Shown: piece by piece, positions 47,501 through 61,300 of the stretch
Layout of the letters: each line of letters begins with the position of its first letter
Numbering within the stretch: position 1 is the first letter of the stretch
DNA from: Prosapia bicincta
Taxonomy: Eukaryota; Arthropoda; Insecta; Hemiptera; Cercopidae
Direction: 5' to 3'
Length of the DNA: 64,000 nt
Assembly: GCA_036971475.1 (NCBI GenBank)
Contig: JBAIZL010000027.1
Span: 457,001-521,000, forward strand
Notes under the pieces: model-generated
Database searches by the model: none
Seen by the model: the letters and a program-made list of their open reading frames with translations, nothing else
Told to the model about the DNA's origin: nothing
Translations under genes and position numbers: made by a program

Positions 47501-49200
47501 TATGAGCACACGTTTGTATACCTCCTCTACGAATATACCTTTGGCAACAAGTGGGGTTATGAGCACACGTTTGTAGACCTCCTCTTCGAATATACCTTTG
47601 GCAACAAGTGGGGTTATGAGCACACGTTTGTAGACCTCCTCTTCGAATATACCTTTGGCAACAAGTGGGGTTATGAGCACACGTTTTTAGACCTCCTCTT
47701 CGAATATACCTTTGGCAACAAGTGGGGTTATGAGCACACGTTTGTAGACCTCCTCTTCGAATATACCTTTGGCAACAAGTGGGGTTATGAGCACACGTTT
47801 GTATACCTCCTCTACGAATATACCTTTGGCAACAAGTGGGGTTATGAGCACACGTTTGTAGACCTCCTCTTCGAATATACCTTTGGCAACAAGTGGGGTT
47901 ATGAGCACACGTTTGTAGACCTCCTCTTCGAATATACCTTTGGCAACAAGTGGGGTTATGAGCACACGTTTGTAGACCTCCTCTTCGAATATACCTTTGG
48001 CAACAAGTGGGGTTATGAGCACACGTTTGTAGACCTCCTCTTCGAATATACCTTTGGCAACAAGTGGGGTTATGAGCACACGTTTGTAGACCTCCTCTTC
48101 GAATATACCTTTGGCAACAAGTGGGGTTATGAGCACACGTTTGTAGACCTCCTCTTCGAATATACCTTTGGCAACAAGTGGGGTTATGAGCACACGTTTG
48201 TAGACCTACTCCCGAATATACCTTTGGCAACAAGTGGGGTTATGAGCACACGTTTGTAGACCTCCTCTTCGAATATACCTTTGGCAACAAGTGGGGTTAT
48301 GAGCACACGTTTGTAGACCTCCTCTTCGAATATACCTTTGGCAACAAGTGGGGTTATGAGCACACGTTTGTAGACCTCCTCTTCGAATATACCTTTGGCA
48401 ACAAGTGGGGTTACGAGCACATGTTTGTAGACCTCCTCTTCGAATATACCTTTGGCACTAAGGGGGCTTATGAGCACACGTTTGTATACCTCCTCTACGA
48501 ATATACCTTTGGCAACAAGTGGGGTTATGAGCACACGTTTGTAGACCTCCTCTTCGAATATACCTTTGGCAACAAGTGGGGTTATGAGCACACGTTTGTA
48601 GACCTACTCCCGAATATACCTTTGGTAATAAGAGGGGTCATGAGCACACGTTTGTAGACCTACTCCCGAATATACCTTTGGCAACAAGTGGGGTTATGAA
48701 CACACGTTTGTAGACCTACTCTTCGAATATACCTTTGGCACTAAGGGGGGTTATGAGCACACGTTTGTATACCTCCTCTTCGAATATACCTTTGGCAACA
48801 AGTGGGGTTATGAGCACACGTTTGTAGACCTCCTCTTCGAATATACCTTTGGCAACTAGTGGGGTTATGAGCACACGTTTGTAGACCTACTCCCGAATAT
48901 ACCTTTGGTAATAAGAGGGGTCATGAGCACACGTTTGTAGACCTACTCCCGAATATACCTTTGGCAACAAGTGGGGTTATGAGCACACGTTTGTAGACCT
49001 ACTCTTCGAATATACCTTTGGCACTAAGGGGGGTTATGAGCACACGTTTGTATACCTCCTCTTCGAATATACCTTTGGCAACAAGTGGGGTTATGAGCAC
49101 ACGTTTGTAGACCTCCTCTTCGAATATACCTTTGGCAACAAGTGGGGTTATGAGCACACGTTTGTAGACCTACTCCCGAATATACCTTTGGTAATAAGAG
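44540..49200. repeat. 2330-bp tandem duplication inside the 57-bp satellite
   Basis: Rare variants recur exactly 2330 bases apart: GGGGTTATTAGC at 45060 and 47390, CACGTTTTTAGACC near 45353 and 47683, ACGAGCACATG at 46084 and 48414. 2330 is 7 short of 41 x 57, in keeping with 56-base monomers in the block. The block at 53.6-60.4 kb has only one such unit. The outer limits given are approximate. Confidence 0.85.
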
Positions 49201-49439
49201 GGGTCATGAGCACACGTTTGTAGACCTACTCCCGAATATACCTTTGGCAACAAGTGGGGTCATGAGCACACGTTTGTATACCTCCTCTTCGAATATACCT
49301 TTGGCACTAAGGGGGGTTATGAGCACACGTTTGTATACCTCCTCTTCGAATATACCTTTGGCAACAAGTGGGGTTATGAGCACACGTTTGTAGACCTCCT
49401 CTTCGAATATACCTTTGGCAACAAGTGGGGTTATGAGCA

Positions 49440-52330
49440 CACGTTTGTAGACCTACTCCCGAATATACCTTTGGTAATAAGAGGGGTCATGAGCACACGT
49501 TTGTAGACCTACTCCCGAATATACCTTTGGCAACAAGTGGGGTTATGAGCACACGTTTGTAGACCTACTCTCCGAATATACCTTTGGCAACAAGTGGGGT
49601 TATGAGCACACGTTTGTAGACCTACTCCCGAATATACCTTTGGTAATAAGAGGGGTCATGAGCACACGTTTGTATACCTCCTCTTCGAATATACCTTTGG
49701 CACTAAGGGGGGTTATGAGCACACGTTTGTAGACCTACTCCCGAATATACCTTTGGTAATAAGAGGGGTCATGAGCACACGTTTGTATACCTACTATCCG
49801 AATATACCTTTGGCAACAAGTGGGGTTATGAGCACACGTTTGTAGACCTACTCCCGAATATACCTTTGGTAATAAGAGGGGTCATGAGCACACGTTTGTA
49901 GACCTACTCTCCGAATATACCTTTGGCAACAAGTGGGGTTATGAGCACACGTTTGTAGACCTACTCTCCGAATATACCTTTGGCACTAAGGGGGGTTATG
50001 AGCACACGTTTGTAGACCTCCTCTTCGAATATACCTTTGGCAACAAGTGGGGTTATGAGCACACGTTGGTAGACCTACTCCCGAATATACCTTTGGTAAT
50101 AAGAGGGGTCATGAGCACACGTTTGTAGACCTACTGTCCGAATATACCTTTGGCAACAAGTGGGGTTATGAGCACACGTTTGTAGACCTACTCTCCGAAT
50201 ATACCTTTGGCAACAAGTGGGGTTATGAGCACACGTTTGTAGACCTACTCCCGAATATACCTTTGGTAATAAGAGGGGTCATGAGCACACGTTTGTATAC
50301 CTCCTCTTCGAATATACCTTTGGCACTAAGGGGGGTTATGAGCACACGTTTGTAGACCTACTCTCCGAATATACCTTTGGCACTAAGGGGGGTTATGAGC
50401 ACACGTTTGTATACCTACTCCCGAATATACCTTTGGCACTAAGGGGGGTTATGAGCACACGTTTGTAGACCTACTCTCCGAATATACCTTTGGCACTAAG
50501 GGGGGTTATGAGCACACGTTTGTAGACCTACTCCCGAATATACCTTTGGTAATAAGAGGGGTCATGAGCACACGTTTGTATACTTCCTCTTCGAATATAC
50601 CTTTGGCACTAAGGGGGGTTATGAGCACACGTTTGTAGACCTACTCTGTGAATATACCTTTGGCACTAAGGGGGGTTATGAGCACACGTTTGTAGACCTA
50701 CTCTCCGAATATACCTTTGGCACTAAGGGGGGTTATGAGCACACGTTTGTAGACCTACTCCCGAATATACCTTTGGTAATAAGAGGGGTCATGAGCACAC
50801 GTTTGTATACCTCCTCTTCGAATATACCTTTGGCACTAAGGGGGGTTATGAGCACACGTTTGTAGACCTACTCTCCGAATATACCTTTGGCACTAAGGGG
50901 GGTTATGAGCACACGTTTGTAGACCGACTCCCGAATATACCTTTGGTAATAAGAGGGGTCATGAGCACACGTTTGTATACATCCTCTTCGAATATACCTT
51001 TGGCACTAAGGGGGGTTATGAGCACACGTTTGTATACCTCCTCTTCGAATATACCTTTGGTAATAAGGGGGGTTATGAGCACACGTTTGTAGACCTACTC
51101 TCCGAATATACCTTTGGCAACAAGTGGGGTTATGAGCACACGTTTGTAGACCTACTCTCCGAATATACCTTTAGCAACAAGTGGGGTTATGAGCACACGT
51201 TTGTAGACCTACTCCCGAATATACCTTTGGTAATAAGAGGGGTCATGAGCACACGTTTGTATACCTCCTCTTCGAATATACCTTTGGCACTAAGGGGGGT
51301 TATGAGCACACGTTTGTAGACCTACTCTCTTAATACACCTTTGGTAATAAGGGGGGTCATGAGCACACGTTTGTATATCTACTATCCGAATATACCTTTG
51401 GTACTAAGTGGGGTTGTGAACACACGTTTGTAGACCTACTCCCGAATATACCTTTGGTACTAAGTGGGGTTGTGAACACACGTTTGTAGACCTACTCCCG
51501 AATATACCTTTGGTACTAAGGGGGTTTATGAGTACACGTTTGTAGACCTACTCCCGAATATACCTTTGGTAATAAGGGGGGTTATGAGCACACGTTTGTA
51601 TACCTACTCCCGAATATACCTTTGGTAATAAGGGGGGTTTTGAGCACACGTTTGTAGACCTACTCTCTTAATACACCTTTGGTAATAAGGGGGGTCATGA
51701 GCACACGTTTGTATACCTACTCTCCGAATATACCTTTGGTACTAAGTGGGGTTGCGAACACACGTTTGTAGACCTACTCCCGAATATACCTTTGGTACTA
51801 AGTGGGGTTGTGAACACACGTTAGTAGACCTACTCCCGAATATACCTTTGGTACTAAGGGGGTTTATGAGTACACGTTTGTAGACCTTTTCCCGAATATA
51901 CCTTTGGTAATAAGGGGGGTTATGAGCACACGTTTGTATACCTACTCCCGAATATACCTTTGGTAATAAGGGGGGTTATGAGCACACGTTTGTAGACCTA
52001 CTCTCTTAATACACCTTTGGTAATAAGGGGGGTCATGAGCACACGTTTGTATACCCCTCTTCGAATATACCTTTGGCACTAAGGGGGGTTATGAGCACAC
52101 GTTTGTAGACCTACTCTCTTAATACACCTTTGGTAATAAGGGGGGTCATGAGCACACGTTTGTATACCTCCTCTTCGAATATACCTTTGGCACTAAGGGG
52201 GGTTATGAGTACACGTTTGTAGACCTACTCCCGAATATACCTTTGGTACTAAGGGGGTTTATGAGTACACGTTTGTAGACCTACTCCCGAATATACCTTT
52301 GGTAATAAGGGGGGTTATGAGCACACGTTT
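49440..52330. repeat. Divergent zone of the 57-bp satellite
   Basis: Here the uniform TTCG/CAACAAG monomers give way to mixed subtypes: 56-base CTCCCGAATAT units, TCTCCGAAT, CTCTTAATACACC and GGTACTAAGTGGGG units with GTTGTGAACAC. The same mixture in the same order occupies 57280-60480. Open frames are short in these zones because 56-base units break the register. Confidence 0.8.
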
Positions 52331-55300
52331 GTATACCTACTCTTCGAATATACCTTTGGCAACAAGTGGGGTTATGAGCACACGTTTGTAGACCTCCTCT
52401 TCGAATATACCTTTGGCAACAAGTGGGGTTATGAGCACACGTTTGTAGACCTCCTCTTCGAATATACCTTTGGCAACAAGTGGAGTTATGAGCACACGTT
52501 TGTAGACCTCCTCTTCGAATATACCTTTGGCAACAAGTGGGGTTATGAGCACACGTTTGTAGACCTCCTCTACGAATATACCTTTGGCAACAAGTGGGGT
52601 TATGAGCACACGTTTGTAGACCTCCTCTTCGAATATACCTTTGGCAACAAGTGGGGTTATGAGCACACGTTTGTAGACCTCCTCTTCGAATATACCTTTG
52701 GCAACAAGTGGGGTTATGAGCACACGTTTGTAGACCTCCTCTTCGAATATACCTTTGGCAACAAGTGGGGTTATGAGCACACGTTTGTAGACCTCCTCTT
52801 CGAATATACCTTTGGCAACAAGTGGGGTTATGAGCACACGTTTGTAGACCTTCTCTTCGAATATACCTTTGGCAACAAGTGGGGTTATGAGCACACGTTT
52901 GTAGACCTCCTCTTCGAATATACCTTTGGCAACAAGTGGGGTTATGAGCACACGTTTGTATACCTCCTCTACGAATATACCTTTGGCAACAAGTGGGGTT
53001 ATGAGCACACGTTTGTAGACCTCCTCTTCGAATATACCTTTGGCAACAAGTGGGGTTATGAGCACACGTTTGTAGACCTCCTCTTCGAATATACCTTTGG
53101 CAACAAGTGGGGTTATGAGCACACGTTTGTATACCTCCTCTTCGAATATACCTTTGGCAACAAGTGGGGTTATGAGCACACGTTTGTATACCTCCTCTAC
53201 GAATATACCTTTGGCAACAAGTGGGGTTATGAGCACACGTTTGTAGACCTCCTCTTCGAATATACCTTTGGCAACAAGTGGGGTTATGAGCACACGTTTG
53301 TAGACCTCCTCTTCGAATATACCTTTGGCAACAAGTGGGGTTATGAGCACACGTTTGTATACCTCCTCTTCGAATATACCTTTGGCAACAAGTGGGGTTA
53401 TGAGCGCACGTTTGTAGACATCCTCTTCGAATATACCTTTGGCAACAAGTGGGGTTATGAGCACACGTTTGTAGACATCCTCTTCGAATATACCTTTGGC
53501 AACAAGTGGGGTTATGAGCACACGTTTGTAGACCTCCTCTTCGAATATACCTTTGGCAACAAGTGGGGTTATGAGCACACGTTTGTATACCTCCTCTTCG
53601 AATATACCTTTGGCAACAAGTGGGGTTATGAGCACACGTTGTATACCTCCTCTTCGAATATACCTTTGGCAACAAGTGGGGTTATAAGCACACGTTTGTA
53701 TACCTCCTCTACGAATATACCTTTGGCAACAAGTGGGGTTATGAGCACACGTTTGTATACCTCCTCTACGAATATACCTTTGGCAACAAGTGGGGTTATG
53801 AGCACACGTTTGTAGACCTCCTCTTCGAATATACCTTTGGCAACAAGTGGGGTTATGAGCACACGTTTGTAGACCTCCTCTTCGAATATACCTTTGGCAA
53901 CAAGTGGGGTTATGAGCACACATTTGTATACCTCCTCTTCGAATATACCTTTGGCAACAAGTGGGGTTATGAGCACACGTTTGTATACCTCCTCTTCGAA
54001 TATACCTTTGGCAACAAGTGGGGTTATGAGCACACGTTTGTATACCTCCTCTACGAATATACCTTTGGCAACAAGTGGGGTTATGAGCACACGTTTGTAT
54101 ACCTCCTCTTCGAATATACCTTTGGCAACAAGTGGGGTTATGAGCACACGTTTGTATACCTCCTCTACGAATATACCTTTGGCAACAAGTGGGGTTATGA
54201 GCACACGTTTGTAGACCTCCTCTTCGAATATACCTTTGGCAACAAGTGGGGTTATGAGCACACGTTTGTAGACCTCCTCTTCGAATATACCTTTGGCAAC
54301 AAGTGGGGTTATGAGCACACGTTTGTAGACCTCCTCTTCGAATATACCTTTGGCAACAAGTGGGGTTATGAGCACACGTTTGTAGACCTCCTCTACGAAT
54401 ATACCTTTGGCAACAAGTGGGGTTATGAGCACACGTTTGTAGACCTCCTCTTCGAATATACCTTTGGCAACAAGTGGGGTTATGAGCACACGTTTGTAGA
54501 CCTCCTCTTCGAATATACCTTTGGCAACAAGTGGGGTTATAAGCACACGTTTGTAGACCTCCTCTTCGAATATACCTTTGGCAACAAGTGGGGTTATGAG
54601 CACACGTTTGTAGACCTCCTCTTCGAATATACCTTTGGCAACAAGTGGGGTTATGAGCACACGTTTGTAGACCTCCTCTTCGAATATACCTTTGGCAACA
54701 AGTGGGGTTATGAGCACACGTTTGTAGACCTCCTCTTCGAATATACCTTTGGCAACAAGTGGGGTTATGAGCACACGTTTGTAGACCTCCTCTACGAATA
54801 TACCTTTGGCAACAAGTGGGGTTATGAGCACACGTTTGTAGACCTCCTCTTCGAATATACCTTTGGCAACAAGTGGGGTTATGAGCACACGTTTGTAGAC
54901 CTCCTCTTCGAATATACCTTTGGCAACAAGTGGGGTTATGAGCACACGTTTGTAGACCTCCTCTTCGAATATACCTTTGGCAACAAGTGGGGTTATGAGC
55001 ACACGTTTGTAGACCTCCTCTTCGAATATACCTTTGGCAACAAGTGGGGTTATGAGCACACGTTTGTAGACCTCCTCTTCGAATATACCTTTGGCAACAA
55101 GTGGGGTTATGAGCACACGTTTGTAGACCTCCTCTTCGAATATACCTTTGGCAACAAGTGGAGTTATGAGCACACGTTTGTAGACCTCCTCTACGAATAT
55201 ACCTTTGGCAACAAGTGGGGTTATGAGCACACGTTTGTAGACCTCCTCTTCGAATATACCTTTGGCAACAAGTGGGGTTATGAGCACACGTTTGTAGACC

Positions 55301-58300
55301 TCCTCTTCGAATATACCTTTGGCAACAAGTGGGGTTATGAGCACACGTTTGTATACCTCCTCTTCGAATATACCTTTGGCAACAAGTGGGGTTATGAGCA
55401 CACGTTTGTATACCTCCTCTACGAATATACCTTTGGCAACAAGTGGGGTTATGAGCACACGTTTGTAGACCTCCTCTTCGAATATACCTTTGGCAACAAG
55501 TGGGGTTATGAGCACACGTTTGTAGACCTCCTCTTCGAATATACCTTTGGCAACAAGTGGGGCTATGAGCACACGTTTTTAGACCTCCTCTTCGAATATA
55601 CCTTTGGCAACAAGTGGGGTTATGAGCACACGTTTGTAGACCTCCTCTTCGAATATACCTTTGGCAACAAGTGGGGTTATGAGCACACGTTTGTATACCT
55701 CCTCTACGAATATACCTTTGGCAACAAGTGGGGTTATGAGCACACGTTTGTAGACCTCCTCTTCGAATATACCTTTGGCAACAAGTGGGGTTATGAGAAC
55801 ACGTTTGTAGACCTCCTCTTCGAATATACCTTTGGCAACAAGTGGGGTTATGAGCACACGTTTGTAGACCTCCTCTTCGAATATACCTTTGGCAACAAGT
55901 GGGGTTATGAGCACACGTTTGTAGACCTCCTCTTCGAATATACCTTTGGCAACAAGTGGGGTTATGAGCACACGTTTGTAGACCTCCTCTTAAAATATAC
56001 CTTTGGCAACAAGTGGGGTTATGAGCACACGTTTGTAGACCTACTCCCGAATATACCTTTGGCAACAAGTGGGGTTATGAGCACACGTTTGTAGACCTCC
56101 TCTTCGAATATACCTTTGGCAACAAGTGGGGTTATGAGCACACGTTTGTAGACCTCCTCTTCGAATATACCTTTGGCAACAAGTGGGGTTATGAGCACAC
56201 GTTTGTAGACCTCCTCTTCGAATATACCTTTGGCAACAAGTGGGGTTACGAGCACATGTTTGTAGACCTCCTCTTCGAATATACCTTTGGCACTAAGGGG
56301 GCTTATGAGCACACGTTTGTATACCTCCTCTACGAATATACCTTTGGCAACAAGTGGGGTTATGAGCACACGTTTGTAGACCTCCTCTTCGAATATACCT
56401 TTGGCAACAAGTGGGGTTATGAGCACACGTTTGTAGACCTACTCCCGAATATACCTTTGGTAATAAGAGGGGTCATGAGCACACGTTTGTAGACCTACTC
56501 CCGAATATACCTTTGGCAACAAGTGGGGTTATGAACACACGTTTGTAGACCTACTCATCGAATATACCTTTGGCACTAAGGGGGGTTATGAGCACACGTT
56601 TGTATACCTCCTCTTCGAATATACCTTTGGCAACAAGTGGGGTTATGAGCACACGTTTGTAGACCTCCTCTTCGAATATACCTTTGGCAACAAGTGGGGT
56701 TATGAGCACACGTTTGTAGACCTACTCCCGAATATACCTTTGGTAATAAGAGGGGTCATGAGCACACGTTTGTAGACCTACTCCCGAATATACCTTTGGC
56801 AACAAGTGGGGTTATGAGCACACGTTTGTAGACCTACTCTTCGAATATACCTTTGGCACTAAGGGGGGTTATGAGCACACGTTTGTATACCTCCTCTTCG
56901 AATATACCTTTGGCAACAAGAGGGGTTATGAGCACACGTTTGTAGACCTCCTCTTCGAATATACCTTTGGCAACAAGTGGGGTTATGAGCACACGTTTGT
57001 AGACCTACTCCCGAATATACCTTTGGTAATAAGAGGGGTCATGAGCACACGTTTGTAGACCTACTCCCGAATATACCTTTGGCAACAAGTGGGGTCATGA
57101 GCACACGTTTGTATACCTCCTCTTCGAATATACCTTTGGCACTAAGGGGGGTTATGAGCACACGTTTGTATACCTCCTCTTCGAATATACCTTTGGCAAC
57201 AAGTGGGGTTATGAGCACACGTTTGTAGACCTCCTCTTCGAATATACCTTTGGCAACAAGTGGGGTTATGAGCACACGTTTGTAGACCTACTCCCGAATA
57301 TACCTTTGGTAATAAGAGGGGTCATGAGCACACGTTTGTAGACCTACTCCCGAATATACCTTTGGCAACAAGTGGGGTTATGAGCACACGTTTGTAGACC
57401 TACTCTCCGAATATACCTTTGGCAACAAGTGGGGTTATGAGCACACGTTTGTAGACCTACTCCCGAATATACCTTTGGTAATAAGAGGGGTCATGAGCAC
57501 ACGTTTGTATACCTCCTCTTCGAATATACCTTTGGCACTAAGGGGGGTTATGAGCACACGTTTGTAGACCTACTCCCGAATATACCTTTGGTAATAAGAG
57601 GGGTCATGAGCACACGTTTGTATACCTACTATCCGAATATACCTTTGGCAACAAGTGGGGTTATGAGCACACGTTTGTAGACCTACTCCCGAATATACCT
57701 TTGGTAATAAGAGGGGTCATGAGCACACGTTTGTAGACCTACTCTCCGAATATACCTTTGGCAACAAGTGGGGTTATGAGCACACGTTTGTAGACCTACT
57801 CTCCGAATATACCTTTGGCACTAAGGGGGGTTATGAGCACACGTTTGTAGACCTCCTCTTCGAATATACCTTTGGCAACAAGTGGGGTTATGAGCACACG
57901 TTTGTAGACCTACTCCCGAATATACCTTTGGTAATAAGAGGGGTCATGAGCACACGTTTGTATACCTACTATCCGAATATACCTTTGGCAACAAGTGGGG
58001 TTATGAGCACACGTTTGTAGACCTACTCCCGAATATACCTTTGGTAATAAGAGGGGTCATGAGCACACGTTTGTAGACCTACTCTCCGAATATACCTTTG
58101 GCAACAAGTGGGGTTATGAGCACACGTTTGTAGACCTACTCTCCGAATATACCTTTGGCACTAAGGGGGGTTATGAGCACACGTTTGTAGAACTCCTCTT
58201 CGAATATACCTTTGGCAACAAGTGGGGTTATGAGCACACGTTGGTAGACCTACTCCCGAATATACCTTTGGTAATAAGAGGGGTCATGAGCACACGTTTG

Positions 58301-61300
58301 TAGACCTACTCTCCGAATATACCTTTGGCAACAAGTGGGGTTATGAGCACACGTTTGTAGACCTACTCTCCGAATATACCTTTGGCAACAAGTGGGGTTA
58401 TGAGCACACGTTTGTAGACCTACTCCCGAATATACCTTTGGTAATAAGAGGGGTCATGAGCACACGTTTGTATACCTCCTCTTCGAATATACCTTTGGCA
58501 CTAAGGGGGGTTATGAGCACACGTTTGTAGACCTACTCTCCGAATATACCTTTGGCACTAAGGGGGGTTATGAGCACACGTTTGTATACCTACTCCCGAA
58601 TATACCTTTGGCACTAAGGGGGGTTATGAGCACACGTTTGTAGACCTACTCTCCGAATATACCTTTGGCACTAAGGGGGGTTATGAGCACACGTTTGTAG
58701 ACCTACTCCCGAATATACCTTTGGTAATAAGAGGGGTCATGAGCACACGTTTGTATACTTCCTCTTCGAATATACCTTTGGCACTAAGGGGGGTTATGAG
58801 CACACGTTTGTAGACCTACTCTCCGAATATACCTTTGGCACTAAGGGGGGTTATGAGCACACGTTTGTAGACCTACTCTCCGAATATACCTTTGGCACTA
58901 AGGGGGGTTATGAGCACACGTTTGTAGACCTACTCCCGAATATACCTTTGGTAATAAGAGGGGTCATGAGCACACGTTTGTATACCTCCTCTTCGAATAT
59001 ACCTTTGGCACTAAGGGGGGTTATGAGCACACGTTTGTAGACCTACTCTCCGAATATACCTTTGGCACTAAGGGGGGTTATGAGCACACGTTTGTAGACC
59101 GACTCCCGAATATACCTTTGGTAATAAGAGGGGTCATGAGCACACGTTTGTATACCTCCTCTTCGAATATACCTTTGGCACTAAGGGGGGTTATGAGCAC
59201 ACGTTTGTATACCTCCTCTTCGAATATACCTTTGGTAATAAGGGGGGTTATGAGCACACGTTTGTAGACCTACTCTCCGAATATACCTTTGGCAACAAGT
59301 GGGGTTATGAGCACACGTTTGTAGACCTACTGTCCGAATATACCTTTAGCAACAAGTGGGGTTATGAGCACACGTTTGTAGACCTACTCCCGAATATACC
59401 TTTGGTAATAAGAGGGGTCATGAGCACACGTTTGTATACCTCCTCTTCGAATATACCTTTGGCACTAAGGGGGGTTATGAGCACACGTTTGTAGACCTAC
59501 TCTCTTAATACACCTTTGGTAATAAGGGGGGTCATGAGCACACGTTTGTATACCTACTATCCGAATTTACCTTTGGTACTAAGTGGGGTTGTGAACACAC
59601 GTTTGTAGACCTACTCCCGAATATACCTTTGGTACTAAGTGGGGTTGTGAACACACGTTTGTAGACCTACTCCCGAATATACCTTTGGTACTAAGGGGGT
59701 TTATGAGTACACGTTTGTAGACCTACTCCCGAATATACCTTTGGTAATAAGGGGGGTTATGAGCACACGTTTGTATACCTACTCCCGAATATACCTTTGG
59801 TAATAAGGGGGGTTATGAGCACACGTTTGTAGACCTACTCTCTTAATACACCTTTGGTAATAAGGGGGGTCATGAGCACACGTTTGTATACCTACTCTCC
59901 GAATATACCTTTGGTACTAAGTGGGGTTGCGAACACACGTTTGTAGACCTACTCCCGAATATACCTTTGGTACTAAGTGGGGTTGTGAACACACGTTAGT
60001 AGACCTACTCCCGAATATACCTTTGGTACTAAGGGGGTTTATGAGTACACGTTTGTAGACCTTTTCCCGAATATACCTTTGGTAATAAGGGGGGTTATGA
60101 GCACACGTTTGTATACCTACTCCCAAATATACCTTTGGTAATAAGGGGGGTTATGAGCACACGTTTGTAGACCTACTCTCTTAATACACCTTTGGTAATA
60201 AGGGGGGTCATGAGCACACGTTTGTATACCCCCTCTTCGAATATACCTTTGGCACTAAGGGGGGTTATGAGCACACGTTTGTAGACCTACTCTCTTAATA
60301 CACCTTTGGTAATAAGGGGGGTCATGAGCACACGTTTGTATACCTCCTCTTCGAATATACCTTTGGCACTAAGGGGGGTTATGAGTACACGTTTGTAGAC
60401 CTACTCCCGAATATACCTTTGGTACTAAGGGGGTTTATGAGTACACGTTTGTAGACCTACTCCCGAATATACCTTTGGTAATAAGGGGGGTTATGAGCAC
60501 ACGTTTGTATACCTACTCTTCGAATATACCTTTGGCAACAAGTGGGGTTATGAGCACACGTTTGTAGACCTCCTCTTCGAATATACCTTTGGCAACAAGT
60601 GGGGTTATGAGCACACGTTTGTAGACCTCCTCTTCGAATATACCTTTGGCAACAAGTGGGGTTATGAGCACACGTTTGTAGACCTCCTCTTCGATTATAC
60701 CTTTGGCAACAAGTGGGGTTATGAGCACACGTTTGTAGACCTCCTCTACGAATATACCTTTGGCAACAAGTGGGGTTATGAGCACACGTTTGTAGACCTC
60801 CTCTTCGAATATACCTTTGGCAACAAGTGGGGTTATGAGCACACGTTTGTAGACCTCCTCTTCGAATATACCTTTGGCAACAAGTGGGGTTATGAGCACA
60901 CGTTTGTAGACCTCCTCTTCGAATATACCTTTGGCAACAAGTGGGGTTATGAGCACACGTTTGTAGACCTCCTCTTCGAATATACCTTTGGCAACAAGTG
61001 GGGTTATGAGCACACGTTTGTATACCTCCTCTACGAATATACCTTTGGCAACAAGTGGGGTTATGAGCACACGTTTGTAGACCTCCTCTTCGAATATACC
61101 TTTGGCAACAAGTGGGGTTATGAGCACACGTTTGTAGACCTCCTCTTCGAATATACCTTTGGCAACAAGTGGGGTTATGAGCACACGTTTGTATACCTCC
61201 TCTTCGAATATACCTTTGGCAACAAGTGGGGTTATGAGCACACGTTTGTATACCTCCTCTACGAATATACCTTTGGCAACAAGTGGGGTTATGAGCACAC

